Assembly: GCF_001746205.1 (NCBI RefSeq)
Contig: NZ_MDCO01000009.1
Location: 310,001-374,000 of the forward strand
DNA: 64,000 nt
Origin: Brachyspira hampsonii
GTDB taxonomy: Bacteria > Spirochaetota > Brachyspiria > Brachyspirales > Brachyspiraceae
Reading direction: 5' to 3'
The notes under the pieces are model-generated. The model saw only the letters and a list, made by a program, of their open reading frames with translations. It was not told the origin of the DNA and made no database searches. The position numbers were made by a program, and so were the translations under genes. Numbering within the stretch: the stretch's first letter is position 1; every line of letters begins with the position of its first letter. Shown in pieces: positions 16,547 to 25,968 of this stretch.

Positions 16547-17530
16547 CTATTTATATTTTATTATTCTCTCTATTATTACACCTATTAATATGGTTGATAA
16601 ACCCAATATTATAAAAAATATCCAAGTATTCATTTTCAAATAGAAATATTCAAAATATCTTATATAAAGATTAAGAATAACAAAAAATATTGAATACCCT
16701 ACTATTAAAGAATTTTTTAATTTATAGCCTATTACAAAAATAATTATATCTATAAATAAAAATAATAAACTATATATTAACAATTCAGATGAACCGTATT
16801 CAAATATTATAGGCTCTGCATTATTTCCAAATATTGACATTATTGCAAGTATTATATTTAAATATAATATTCCAACCGTGTAATATATGATTGAAAAATT
16901 AGAATATCCATCTGAAATTTTTTTATTGATATCAGTTATTCCTATTAAAAACATTAATATGCTTGTTATAATAAATCTTATGTAATTATTAAGTGTTAAA
17001 TCAATTCCAGATATATCGAAACCTTCAAAACCATACCAAGTTATTAAACCTATTATAGCAATAGATAATACAGCATAGTTTTTCTTTATATATGCTATTA
17101 TAAAAAATAACATTATGCTTATAAGAGACAATAAAATAAAATTATCTTTATTATGAGTTATAATATATGATAAAGTAAAAATAAATGCTGATAAAAATAT
17201 AGAAGAAATGGCTATTATTGCAGAAGAAGTTTTAGGTAAGTAAATATCTTTTCTTTTAAGTATTTCATCAATTATAAATCCTAATAAAAAAAGCAAAGCG
17301 AATAAAAATGCTATAAAATAAAGAGAAAAAATATAGAAACTTATAAAAGCAATAAATCCAATAGCTACCATTATAATACCTGTTATCATTATAGCTTTTA
17401 TAATGGGCTGCCAATCTATATAATCATCTCTATACATTTTAGATAATACTTCAAACTGTTCATTAGTTATGAGATTATCTTTATTCCACTTTTTTAACTC
17501 TTTAAGTAAAAATCTCTTTTTGCTTCCCAT
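16547..17530 (-). CDS. DUF2157-like polytopic membrane protein
   Basis: A 327-residue protein. The soluble N-terminus (LLKELKKWNKDNLITNEQFE) is the typical DUF2157 head, followed by about nine to ten membrane-spanning segments from residue 42 to the C-terminus. DUF2157 proteins are widespread and uncharacterised. It begins five bases after the stop codon of the 106-residue gene upstream, so the two are co-transcribed, and probably also with the TPR gene downstream (84-base gap). Confidence 0.75.
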   Translation of the reverse strand: MGSKKRFLLKELKKWNKDNLITNEQFEVLSKMYRDDYIDWQPIIKAIMITGIIMVAIGFIAFISFYIFSLYFIAFLFALLFLLGFIIDEILKRKDIYLPKTSSAIIAISSIFLSAFIFTLSYIITHNKDNFILLSLISIMLFFIIAYIKKNYAVLSIAIIGLITWYGFEGFDISGIDLTLNNYIRFIITSILMFLIGITDINKKISDGYSNFSIIYYTVGILYLNIILAIMSIFGNNAEPIIFEYGSSELLIYSLLFLFIDIIIFVIGYKLKNSLIVGYSIFFVILNLYIRYFEYFYLKMNTWIFFIILGLSTILIGVIIERIIKYK

Positions 17531-17535
17531 GATAT

Positions 17536-17856
17536 TTAATAGTCTTTAAATATTTGTGTTTTTATAAATTTCATATTATCCAATGTATATCTAGTATAAT
17601 CATTATCATTATGATTCATACTTCTTAAAGCTCTTATATATTTAATAAAATTTATAAAAGTATTCATCAAATTGGCAGGAACAATATTTTCAATCTCAAG
17701 TTTTATATTATCATTAATACTGTCTGCATTTTCTAATATTATCAAATTGCAAAATTCATCTTTATGTTTGAAAAAATTATCCAAATCATTATTTTCCAAA
17801 TATGAAATGAGTTCATTTAATTTATCAGATATTAATTGTAAATCTTTACTGCTCAT
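17536..17856 (-). CDS. hypothetical small helical protein
   Basis: A 106-residue acidic, mostly helical, soluble protein (MSSKDLQLISDKLNELISYL at the N-terminus). No signal peptide or membrane segment is visible and I do not recognise the family. It is the first gene of a three-gene minus-strand unit with the DUF2157 and TPR genes. The tight spacing suggests a shared role, but none can be stated. Confidence 0.65.
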   Translation of the reverse strand: MSSKDLQLISDKLNELISYLENNDLDNFFKHKDEFCNLIILENADSINDNIKLEIENIVPANLMNTFINFIKYIRALRSMNHNDNDYTRYTLDNMKFIKTQIFKDY

Positions 17857-18023
17857 ATATACAATTAAATATTATAATCAAATAATTGCAATAGCTAAAT
17901 ATGAATATTTGTATAACATTTTAATAAATGTAATTAAATTTTACATTTATTAAGTTTTTATATATATTCACAAAAGACTATGTATAATATGTATTATTAT
18001 ATCTATAAAAATACATATTTTAA

Positions 18024-18083
18024 GTAAATTTTTTGTAAATTATATGTAAATTATATTGACAAAATTTGTATTTAGGCTATACT
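18024..18083 (+). promoter_or_regulatory. 11-bp-phased GTAAATT array plus promoter
   Basis: Three copies of GTAAATT at 18024, 18035 and 18046 are spaced exactly 11 bases apart. They end three bases before TTGACA (18056-18061), which pairs with TATACT (18078-18083) at a 16-base spacing. Seven-base direct repeats with four-base spacers just upstream of -35 are the layout bound by OmpR/PhoB-type response regulators. A closely similar arrangement precedes the paralogous gene at 45017. Confidence 0.7.
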
Positions 18084-18148
18084 TATAATTGTAAAGATAA
18101 TTTACATATAGCAAAACAATAAAAAATAAAAACAAAAGGAGATTTACT

Positions 18149-18580
18149 ATGACTAAAAAATTATTCGCTTTATTAATAACTTTAACTATAATTTCTACTT
18201 CAAGTGCTTTTGCTGATTGGGTAGTACCAGCTTCTTCGCTTCCTCAAAATGCTAGAAGTTTCATACAGCAAATTTATCCGAATACACAAATATGGAAAGT
18301 AGAGAGAGATGACGGAAAATTTGAGGTAAAATTATCTAATGGAGCTAAAATAGATTTCTTATACAATGGTGATTGGCATAGCATAGATGGTGAGTATAAT
18401 GCTGTACCATTCTCTGCTTTACCTGTTAATATAGCTAGCACTATAAGAAATACTTATCCTCAGGCTGCTGTAATAGATATAGAAAAAGAATGGGGTAATT
18501 ATAAAGTTAAATTAAATAACTTTATGGAATTATTCATCTCTGCTAATGGAGAGTTAATCGGACAAAAATTTGATGATTAA
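18149..18580 (+). CDS. secreted PepSY-like (DUF2874) protein
   Basis: A 143-residue protein with a clean signal peptide (MTKKLFALLITLTIISTSSA, cut after FA) followed by two repeats of the PepSY-like fold. Each repeat runs 'P-x-x-LP-x-A-x-x-FI/TI...YP' then 'W/E...KVKL-NG...I/F' (WVVPASSLPQNARSFIQQIY, then WKVERDDGKFEVKLSNGAKI). The family is periplasmic, often under two-component control, with no known enzymatic role. Two close paralogues lie at 44379 and 45017. GGAG precedes the ATG, and the promoter carries a phased repeat array. A terminator shared with the convergent helicase gene follows. Confidence 0.85.
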   Translation: MTKKLFALLITLTIISTSSAFADWVVPASSLPQNARSFIQQIYPNTQIWKVERDDGKFEVKLSNGAKIDFLYNGDWHSIDGEYNAVPFSALPVNIASTIRNTYPQAAVIDIEKEWGNYKVKLNNFMELFISANGELIGQKFDD

Positions 18581-18622
18581 TAAAAATATTATTATGCATA
18601 TTAATTTATGAAAAATACTAAA

Positions 18623-18659
18623 AATAAAAGAGAGAGTTTTTATAACTCCCTCTTTTATT
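18623..18659. terminator. bidirectional intrinsic terminator
   Basis: AATAAAAGAGAGAGTT (18623-18638) pairs with AACTCCCTCTTTTATT (18644-18659) with one mismatch, between the convergent PepSY-like gene and the helicase. Confidence 0.8.
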
Positions 18660-18696
18660 ATTTTAAATTAAATACTTTATTTAAAAAATTTAAAAT

Positions 18697-20694
18697 CTAT
18701 TTGTTTTCAGGTCTTAAAGAAGCCTTTAAATTAGAGAAAAACTCCTCTTCATTCATAGCCATTTCTTCAGGCAAATTCTCGCTCATTTCTTCTAAAAATA
18801 CAGAAGGCGTACATTCAACCTTTCTTCCCATCTTGGTTCTGCTTCTGCAATATGTAAGAGTTAAATGCTTTTTAGCCCTAGTCATAGCAACATAACAAAG
18901 TCTTCTCTCCTCTTCCAATCCATTTTCATCTAAACTTTTCTGATGAGGCATAATACCGTCTTCCATTCCGCATATATAAACATAAGGAAACTCAAGTCCT
19001 TTAGCAGCATGTATACTCATAAGCATAATGCCTTTCTTTTTATCCTCTTCATCATTTTGCTCTTCTATGCTCATAAGTAAAATTCTATCTAAATAATTTT
19101 TTAAAGTAGCATTTTTATTAGACTTTTCATATTCAAGTATCCCATTCATAAGAGATTCTACATTCTCAATTTTCTTAGCACCCTGCTCTTTTGTATCGCT
19201 TGAATTTAAAATCTCATTATGATAAGCAATAATATCTAAAAATTTATTTATGTTCTCATATAGTTTAGGACGCTCTAAATCATTTTTATCAACAGTAAAT
19301 AAATTATGATAATGCTCTATAACTTCAAGAAAATCTTTTATTCCTGCTTTAGCCTTAGGAGAAATTTCTTCCATACTCTCATAATTGAGCAATGTCTCAT
19401 ATAGTGAAACTCCATTTTTTATACTAGCTTCATTAAGATTATTTATAGCAACCGCCCCTATTCCTCTTTTAGGTATATTTATAACCCTAAGCAAAGATAC
19501 CTCATCTTCAGGATTAACAAATAAATTAAGATAAGCAAGTATATCTTTAATCTCCTTTCTTTCATAAAATTGAAAAGCACCCACAACAGTATAAGGCAAA
19601 CCTCTAAGTCTGAAAGCCTCTTCAAAAAGTCTTGACTGAGAATTCATTCTAAAAAGTACAGCAAAATCTTCATAATTTAATCTTTTGCTTATAGAATAAT
19701 TTATTATAGAATCCGCAACAAATTGAGCTTCCTCCCGCTCATCTTCGCATGGCATTATAGTAGGAGGTATTCCTTCCTCACCTTCAGCAACTACTTTTTT
19801 ATCTTTTCTTTGAGTATTATTGCTTATTACTGAATGTGCTGCCTCAAGTATTGCTTTTGTACTTCTGTAATTTTTTGTAAGCGTTACTATTTTTGCATCC
19901 GGATACTCATTTTCAAATGATAATATATTAGATACATCAGCACCTCTGAATGCATATATACTTTGATCATCATCTCCTACAACGGCAATATTTCTGTATT
20001 TTGATGCAAGCAAAGTTGTAAGTTTGTATTGTGCAAAATTAGTATCCTGATATTCATCTACCATTATATATCTGAATCTTTCCTGATATTTTTCAAGAAC
20101 CTCCGGAAACTCTATATATAAATCTATTGTCAGATTAATAAGATCATTAAAATCAACGGCATTATATCCTTTTAAATAGCTTTGATAAACTTCATAAACT
20201 CTCTTAGCAATTTTTTCCAAATCATCATGAGGCTCCACTTCATAAGGCTTTATCAAATTATTTTTATATCTGTCTATATACCAAGCGAATAATCCCTCAT
20301 CATAATTGAGAGTATTAACTTTTATTTCTCTTAAAATATTTCTTATCAAAGTACGGCTGTCAGATGAAGAATAAATGCTAAAATTATTTTTGTATCCTAA
20401 CTTTTCAATATCTCCTTTCAGCACTCTAACACAAAAAGAATGGAATGTACTTACTACTAATTGCTTCGGCTTTTCTTTTAGTAATTTTGTTATACGCTCA
20501 CGCATTTCAGCTGCAGCTTTATTGGTAAAAGTAACAGCGAGTATCTGACTAGGAAGAACTCCATGCTTTATTAAATATGCGATTCTCTCTGTAATAACTC
20601 TAGTCTTTCCGGATCCTGCTCCAGCCAATGCAAGCAAAGGTCCGTCAATATGTTCTACTGCTTGTCTTTGTTCTTCATTTAACATTAATGCCAT
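18697..20694 (-). CDS. UvrD/PcrA/Rep-type DNA helicase
   Basis: A 665-residue superfamily 1A 3'-5' helicase. Motif I is AGAGSGKT at 24-31. The others follow in order: VDEYQDTN (II), GDDDQSIYAFRGA (III), TKNYRST (IV), SIHAAKGLEF (V) and CYVAMTRAKKHL (VI). These act in nucleotide excision and mismatch repair and in removing proteins from DNA. It is somewhat short at the C-terminus compared with PcrA (about 720-750), and the tail lacks a recognisable RNA-polymerase-binding region, so Rep-like is possible. GAGGT precedes the ATG on the minus strand. Monocistronic. Confidence 0.93.
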   Translation of the reverse strand: MALMLNEEQRQAVEHIDGPLLALAGAGSGKTRVITERIAYLIKHGVLPSQILAVTFTNKAAAEMRERITKLLKEKPKQLVVSTFHSFCVRVLKGDIEKLGYKNNFSIYSSSDSRTLIRNILREIKVNTLNYDEGLFAWYIDRYKNNLIKPYEVEPHDDLEKIAKRVYEVYQSYLKGYNAVDFNDLINLTIDLYIEFPEVLEKYQERFRYIMVDEYQDTNFAQYKLTTLLASKYRNIAVVGDDDQSIYAFRGADVSNILSFENEYPDAKIVTLTKNYRSTKAILEAAHSVISNNTQRKDKKVVAEGEEGIPPTIMPCEDEREEAQFVADSIINYSISKRLNYEDFAVLFRMNSQSRLFEEAFRLRGLPYTVVGAFQFYERKEIKDILAYLNLFVNPEDEVSLLRVINIPKRGIGAVAINNLNEASIKNGVSLYETLLNYESMEEISPKAKAGIKDFLEVIEHYHNLFTVDKNDLERPKLYENINKFLDIIAYHNEILNSSDTKEQGAKKIENVESLMNGILEYEKSNKNATLKNYLDRILLMSIEEQNDEEDKKKGIMLMSIHAAKGLEFPYVYICGMEDGIMPHQKSLDENGLEEERRLCYVAMTRAKKHLTLTYCRSRTKMGRKVECTPSVFLEEMSENLPEEMAMNEEEFFSNLKASLRPENK

Positions 20695-21083
20695 AATAAA
20701 AAATACCTCTCATTTTGAAAAGCTATTATATATCATATTAAAATAATGTAAAATTTAGAATTCATATATTTTTGACTATTATTTAATTTTAAATAAAAAA
20801 CTGTTTTCAAATATATTACAAAATGTATTAATTAAAATATTAATTTATTTACTCTATAATCTGATTATAAGAATTATTATTTAAATTATATATAATATTC
20901 ATTAATTATTTATTACTTTAATAATTCTTAACTTAATATTTTTATAACAAATCTCTATATATAGATAAAACATATTTGATAAATTGCATATAAACTACTA
21001 AAATACATTTGCAAAAATATATTAAAATGATACTATAAACAATATAATTTTTTAAAAAGCAATTAGTTTAGTAAGGAAATAAA
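20695..21083. other. 389-base spacer between helicase and ispG
   Basis: No gene or RNA is recognised here. It is extremely AT-rich. A 10-bp inverted repeat AAGAATTATT (20869-20878) / AATAATTCTT (20920-20929) and a promoter-like TTGCAA (21009-21014) with TACTAT (21031-21036), 16 bases apart and with a TGA extended -10, lie toward ispG. Confidence 0.5.
21009..21036 (+). promoter_or_regulatory. candidate ispG promoter
   Basis: TTGCAA and TACTAT at a 16-base spacing, with TG one base before the -10 (extended -10 form). The leader to the ispG ATG would be about 40 bases and includes GTAAGGA as ribosome-binding site. Confidence 0.45.
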
Positions 21084-22151
21084 ATGAATATAGAAAATAT
21101 TAATGATATAAGAAAAAAAGTAAAAACTGTAAAAATTGGAAATGTTTTAATAGGCGGAAACAATCCCATTAGCATACAGTCTATGACAAATACAGATACT
21201 AGAAATATAAAAGATACTGTTGAGCAGATAAAATCTCTTGAAGATGCAGGAGTTGATATAGTAAGGCTTGCCGTTTTGGATATGGATGCTGCAAAAGCTA
21301 TCAAAGAAATAAAAAATCAAACCAAAGTACCTTTAATTGCTGATATACATTTTGATTATAGATTGGCATTAGAAAGTATGAAAAGCGGTATTGATTCTTT
21401 AAGACTTAATCCGGGTAATATAAAAGATAAAGAAAAAGTAAAAGAAGTTATAAAAGAAGCTAAAGAAAGAAATCTTACAATAAGGGTTGGAGTAAATGGC
21501 GGAAGTTTGGACAGAAGCGTATATAAAGAAGTAACTCCTGAAAACATGGTGAAAAGTGCTGCTGAACATATAAAACTTATGGAAGATTTAGATTTCACAA
21601 ATATAAAAGTATCTTTAAAATCTTCAGATATAAAAACTACAATAGAAGCTAATACTTTATTTAGAGAAAAATTCGATTATCCTATACATTTAGGCGTAAC
21701 AGAGGCAGGTACTTTAAGGAGTTCACTCATAAAAAGTACGAGTGCTTTATCATATTTAATAATGCAGGGTATTGGCGATACTATAAGATACTCCATAACA
21801 GGAGATCCTGTAGAAGAAGTAATGGCAGGAAGAATGCTACTTAAATTTTTAGGCATAAGAAATGAACCTTCTATAGAAATAATATCATGTCCTACCTGCG
21901 GAAGATGTCAAGTTAATGTTGAAGAGGTAGCCAGCTTTATAGAAAAACATGTTCAGAATATCAAAAAGAATATCACTATAGCTATTATGGGCTGCGTTGT
22001 AAATGGTCCGGGAGAAGCAAGGCATGCTGATTTTGGAGTGGCTGGAACAGGAGACGGCAATTTTATATTTTTTGAAAAGGAAAATGAACCTATAAAAGTA
22101 GCTAAAGATAATATTATAAATTTCCTTACAAAAAAAATAGAAGAGTTCTAA
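21084..22151 (+). CDS. ispG: 4-hydroxy-3-methylbut-2-en-1-yl diphosphate synthase
   Basis: IspG (GcpE) reduces MEcPP to HMBPP in the methylerythritol phosphate pathway to isoprenoids, using a [4Fe-4S] cluster. The N-terminal TIM-barrel starts VKIGNVLIGGNNPISIQSMT. The cluster domain has CPTCGRC followed by GCVVNGPGEARHADFG, giving the three conserved cysteines and the glutamate ligand. Length 355 is standard for the bacterial short form. TAAGGA precedes the ATG. It shows that this organism uses the MEP pathway. Downstream genes are unrelated TPR proteins. Confidence 0.97.
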   Translation: MNIENINDIRKKVKTVKIGNVLIGGNNPISIQSMTNTDTRNIKDTVEQIKSLEDAGVDIVRLAVLDMDAAKAIKEIKNQTKVPLIADIHFDYRLALESMKSGIDSLRLNPGNIKDKEKVKEVIKEAKERNLTIRVGVNGGSLDRSVYKEVTPENMVKSAAEHIKLMEDLDFTNIKVSLKSSDIKTTIEANTLFREKFDYPIHLGVTEAGTLRSSLIKSTSALSYLIMQGIGDTIRYSITGDPVEEVMAGRMLLKFLGIRNEPSIEIISCPTCGRCQVNVEEVASFIEKHVQNIKKNITIAIMGCVVNGPGEARHADFGVAGTGDGNFIFFEKENEPIKVAKDNIINFLTKKIEEF

Positions 22152-22190
22152 TAAATTTTCTTTATATATTGAATAATTTGTATTTATATA

Positions 22191-23543
22191 ATGAATAAAA
22201 AAATAAAAGATATCATAATCAACATAAGAGAATCATATAAAAATAATCTGTATTTATTATCCGAAAAATTATTATCTGATATAGTAAAAGAAGATTTAAA
22301 ATACTATAAATTGTATGTTCTATTTGCCTATTTAATGCAGTTAGAAAACGATGAAGATAAATTAAAAATATCCATTGAATACTTTTCAAAGGCAATAAAA
22401 TCAAATAAATATTATTTATTAGCATATTGCTATAGATATAAAACCTGCAAAAAATTATTAGAAATATATAAATCAAAAAATAATGAATATACAAAAGAAT
22501 TAGAACTATTAATGAAGCTGGATATAGAATATTTAAAAAATGTATCTAATAATTTTATAATAAAAAAACATATAAAAAATTTCATTAAAAATCCGCTATC
22601 CTATTATGATAAAGAAAAACTTATATTAAAAACTTCCTCTCAAATAAAGAACTATATAAAGTATTTTAATAGAGAAAAAGCGAAATATGATTATATAGAC
22701 ATAATGGAAAATTATAACTTTTTTATTAATAAAAATAATGATGATTATAAAGCCTATAATCTAAGAGGATTTTTAAAATATAATCTTAAAATATATGATG
22801 AAGCATTGGAAGATTTCAATAAATCAATCAGTATTAATTCAATACAGGCTGAAAGTTATTATAACAGAGCAAAACTTTATTACACATTAAAAAATTATGA
22901 AGAAGCTTTAAAAGGTTTCAGAAAGGCACAGAAAATATTCGTAAGAAATCAATTTGATTCGCCTTTAGATATAATAAAATGCGATCATTACATAGCTTGG
23001 TGCAATTATAATTTAGAGAGATCTGAAAAAATATTTTTGGATATTGAAGTAGATGATGATATTAATGATTTTTCTGAAGGCTACTATAATAGCGGCAAAT
23101 TAAAATTCAATAAAAAAAATTATGAAGAAGCTTTAAAAATATTTTCTAAAGTGGATAAAAACAATAAAAATTATACAAAAGTAAAATATTATAAAAATGT
23201 ATGCGAACATAAAATTAATAATAATATTAATATTAATTTAATAATTAATACTTTGAGATTATCTGATATTTATAAATATGAAAATGATTTTCATGTTGCA
23301 GGAAATTTATGCAATGAAGCTTTAGAATATATTGAATATTTAAAAGAGAAAAATGATTTTTGGTATTTCTATCTTAAAGGAATTGCTGTATATGAATTAT
23401 ATGATATATCTTTTTTAGATTATAAATTAAAAGAAGAAGCATTGTATTATCTTAATAAAGCCAAAGATAATATTGAAAAAGAAAGCAAATATTACCAAAG
23501 AATAGAAGAAATAATAATGGGGATTATAGAATATGGTATTTGA
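22191..23543 (+). CDS. TPR-repeat protein
   Basis: A 450-residue cytoplasmic protein, rich in lysine, asparagine and tyrosine. Canonical TPR units lie near 180-245 (NDDYKAYNLRGFLKYNLKIY, then AESYYNRAKLYYTLKNYEEA) and weaker units near 295-330 (EGYYNSGKLKFNKKNYEEAL). No signal peptide or membrane segment is seen. It overlaps the next gene by 11 bases, so the two are translationally coupled. TPR scaffolds usually mediate protein contacts; the partner may be the following protein. No Shine-Dalgarno sequence is evident. Confidence 0.75.
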   Translation: MNKKIKDIIINIRESYKNNLYLLSEKLLSDIVKEDLKYYKLYVLFAYLMQLENDEDKLKISIEYFSKAIKSNKYYLLAYCYRYKTCKKLLEIYKSKNNEYTKELELLMKLDIEYLKNVSNNFIIKKHIKNFIKNPLSYYDKEKLILKTSSQIKNYIKYFNREKAKYDYIDIMENYNFFINKNNDDYKAYNLRGFLKYNLKIYDEALEDFNKSISINSIQAESYYNRAKLYYTLKNYEEALKGFRKAQKIFVRNQFDSPLDIIKCDHYIAWCNYNLERSEKIFLDIEVDDDINDFSEGYYNSGKLKFNKKNYEEALKIFSKVDKNNKNYTKVKYYKNVCEHKINNNININLIINTLRLSDIYKYENDFHVAGNLCNEALEYIEYLKEKNDFWYFYLKGIAVYELYDISFLDYKLKEEALYYLNKAKDNIEKESKYYQRIEEIIMGIIEYGI

Positions 23544-24822
23544 TATAAATACAAAAAATATAGAATTCAATTATAAAGATTCAAAAAAACATATTTCTTC
23601 TTTGAAGGAGATAATAAATGCTAGTAAAAATATCTACATAATTGAAAGTGTATCCGGAAGAGAAAAAGACACTAATAAAGATTATAAAGTAAGAAAAGTA
23701 ATCATAAAAAATAATGATATATTTGATTATGACAGTTCTGAAAAGATAAAATATATAAATAAAAATGAGATAATCAGCATAATAAATAAATCACATACAT
23801 ATTTTTTAAGCAGAGATGCCTTTATAGAATATTACAATATATTATATAACAATAAAATAGACAGCGAAGAATATATAAAAAGAATAAAAGAAAGAATAAA
23901 GCAAAGTCAATATATAAAATCAGTATTTCCGGCATATAAATTAAAAAGCAAAGAAAAAGGAAAAGAAGGTTATTTTTATTCTTTAGAAGAAATTGAGTTA
24001 TTTGACATAATAGCAGAGTATTTTGAACTTGAGAGAAGTAAATTAAAAGATATTTTATACAGCAAAGATAATAATTATTATAATATCATAAATGCCAAAA
24101 TAAAATGCTTATATAACAATATTCAAAATTACAAATCAAAAGATAATAATAAAATGATATATTATGATTATAAATTATACTTCATACCTTTTTATATTTT
24201 TGATAATTTCAAACAAGAAAAAATAACAGAAGATGAACATAATAAACTTTTAAAATCATACAAAAAATTTTATAAATCATTAAAAAAAGATAAGAAAGAA
24301 AAAAAAGAATATTTATATATGGGATTCAAAATAGAAAACAAAGAAACATTTTATAAAAAAAATCTTATAAAAATATTTGAAGTATTTTCTTATGAAGATT
24401 ATAAAAATGATTCATATCTGGAAGAATATATTGACTTCAATAAAAAATTAATTGAATATCAGACAGAACATAATAGATATATAAAGAATTATACGAATTT
24501 TTTCAATGATAAAATATTAATTTTTTTATACTTTACAGATAGGATTTCTAATGATGACTTTTTATTTTTAAAAAAAAATATAGAAGAATTAAAAAAAATC
24601 GATATAGAAAATAATAATGAATACGAACCTATAAAGCTAACAAAAAAAGATGAATATTCAATTTATAAAATAATAATAAAAAATAACTATCACAAAACAG
24701 ACATAGGATATATAGAGCTTTATAATTTCACAAAACATTATTACAAAAATTTTAAAGAACAATATACACGCCATATAGAATTAATTTCAAAATACAGCAT
24801 ATTCAAAAAAATTTTAAAATAA
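23533..24822 (+). CDS. hypothetical protein coupled to a TPR gene
   Basis: A 429-residue, highly charged (lysine/glutamate/asparagine) soluble protein without signal peptide or transmembrane segment. It begins MVFDINTKNIEFNYKDSKKH. A middle lysine-rich helical stretch sits around 240-265. I recognise no domain. Its start lies inside the last codons of the TPR gene, implying coupled translation and probably a complex. Composition matches the surrounding genes, so there is no sign of recent transfer. Confidence 0.65.
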   Translation: MVFDINTKNIEFNYKDSKKHISSLKEIINASKNIYIIESVSGREKDTNKDYKVRKVIIKNNDIFDYDSSEKIKYINKNEIISIINKSHTYFLSRDAFIEYYNILYNNKIDSEEYIKRIKERIKQSQYIKSVFPAYKLKSKEKGKEGYFYSLEEIELFDIIAEYFELERSKLKDILYSKDNNYYNIINAKIKCLYNNIQNYKSKDNNKMIYYDYKLYFIPFYIFDNFKQEKITEDEHNKLLKSYKKFYKSLKKDKKEKKEYLYMGFKIENKETFYKKNLIKIFEVFSYEDYKNDSYLEEYIDFNKKLIEYQTEHNRYIKNYTNFFNDKILIFLYFTDRISNDDFLFLKKNIEELKKIDIENNNEYEPIKLTKKDEYSIYKIIIKNNYHKTDIGYIELYNFTKHYYKNFKEQYTRHIELISKYSIFKKILK

Positions 24823-24956
24823 TTTTTGAGGTATTTAAAAAAAAGCATACTTCAAATGCAATTAACAAAATATAGTTTATATTAACCAATCATAACTTAT
24901 TAAAGGAAAATAATCTTTAATTGTTATAAATAAAAAATATTAATAAGGGGTTTTTT

Positions 24957-25793
24957 ATGGAACACTTGAAAAAAATTATTTTCACAGCTGTATTAGCAGC
25001 AGCATTAAGCACATCGGCATTCGCTGAAAGCGGTTTTGAGTTCATACTCAATGTACCAGTAGGAATGTCAATATCAATAGATAATTATTATTCCAGTCAT
25101 ATTTCATCTTCTGGGGCAGTGAGTCAATCAGCAAATGTACTTTATAAAACTCCGGCAGGATTAGGATTTGATACAGGAATATCTGCTCAAGTAGGATATA
25201 TGTGGCAGGTATTAAATAATTTCGGTATAAGCCTTTTAGGAGAAATAGGATACAGTTTTGATTCTAGTTTCGGACAATATAGTTTTGACCAAGCAAATGT
25301 AACTGACGGACTTAAAGTTCCTGGTGCTAATGATGAAGACATTGCTAGTGGGCTTGTTGGAAGATATCCTGATGGTTTTAAAATATCTACATACACACAT
25401 AATTTAAAAATTGGTATATTACCTAAATTCAATATTAATGCATTTTCTATAGGTATAGGCGGCGGTATCATAGTTCCTATGGCTGTAAGCATGTATGGCG
25501 AACTTAATGGTGAAAGCGGAAAAATGGGCGGAGATAATGCTAAATATAAAATAGTAAATCCTGTAGGTTTTTATGGTAAAATAACTTTTGATTATTCAAT
25601 ATTCTTTACAGATAAAATAGCTATGAATATAGGTTTATATACAGGTGTTGATATGGTTTCAGGAACTGAAATAACTTTGGAGGAAGGAAGTATTGCTGGT
25701 CAAACTGAAAGAAGATATGACAGTTCAATACTATTTACTTATGATATAGGCTTACAAGTAGGTTTCAGATTCGGACCTAAAGCTTTTAATTAA
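24957..25793 (+). CDS. outer-membrane beta-barrel protein
   Basis: A 278-residue exported protein with a signal peptide ending AALSTSAFA before ESGFEFILNVPVGMSISIDN. The mature part alternates hydrophobic and polar residues in strand-like blocks separated by glycine-rich turns (IGYSFDSSF, LKIGILPKFNI, GIGGGIIVP). It ends YDIGLQVGFRFGPKAFN, an aromatic-rich C-terminal strand like small outer-membrane barrels. It shares the 'G-E/L-x-x-VP-G-S-I' opening and the C-terminal 'D-G-QVG-R' strand with the proteins at 30753 and 31558, so these are a paralogous surface family. AAGGGG lies just before the ATG. A terminator follows. Confidence 0.75.
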   Translation: MEHLKKIIFTAVLAAALSTSAFAESGFEFILNVPVGMSISIDNYYSSHISSSGAVSQSANVLYKTPAGLGFDTGISAQVGYMWQVLNNFGISLLGEIGYSFDSSFGQYSFDQANVTDGLKVPGANDEDIASGLVGRYPDGFKISTYTHNLKIGILPKFNINAFSIGIGGGIIVPMAVSMYGELNGESGKMGGDNAKYKIVNPVGFYGKITFDYSIFFTDKIAMNIGLYTGVDMVSGTEITLEEGSIAGQTERRYDSSILFTYDIGLQVGFRFGPKAFN

Positions 25794-25839
25794 TTTTAGA
25801 CATAAGCTGTTAAATTAAAACAATCAATATTATAAAAAT

Positions 25840-25876
25840 CCTGTCTTATATTTTAAATTGTAAGGCAGGTTTTTTA
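25840..25876 (+). terminator. intrinsic terminator
   Basis: CCTGTCTTA (25840-25848) pairs with TAAGGCAGG (25861-25869), with one G-U pair, then a run of six T. Confidence 0.85.
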
Positions 25877-25968
25877 TTATTTTTATATTTACAAATTAAA
25901 TTTATCAATATAAAAACCGAATTTTCTTTAACAAGAATATAAAATTTTAATAATTAAAGGTATTTATT

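Noticed and set aside
18608-18895. 95-codon plus-strand frame opposite the helicase 3' end
   Set aside because: It begins in the terminator hairpin and continues antisense to the helicase coding sequence.
20869-20929. 10-bp inverted repeat upstream of ispG as an operator
   Set aside because: In such AT-rich sequence this level of symmetry over 41 bases is readily found by chance, and its distance from the promoter is large.
24827-24854. Hairpin TGAGGTAT / ATACTTCA after the 429-residue gene as terminator
   Set aside because: Short stem with a G-U pair and no T-run; not convincing.
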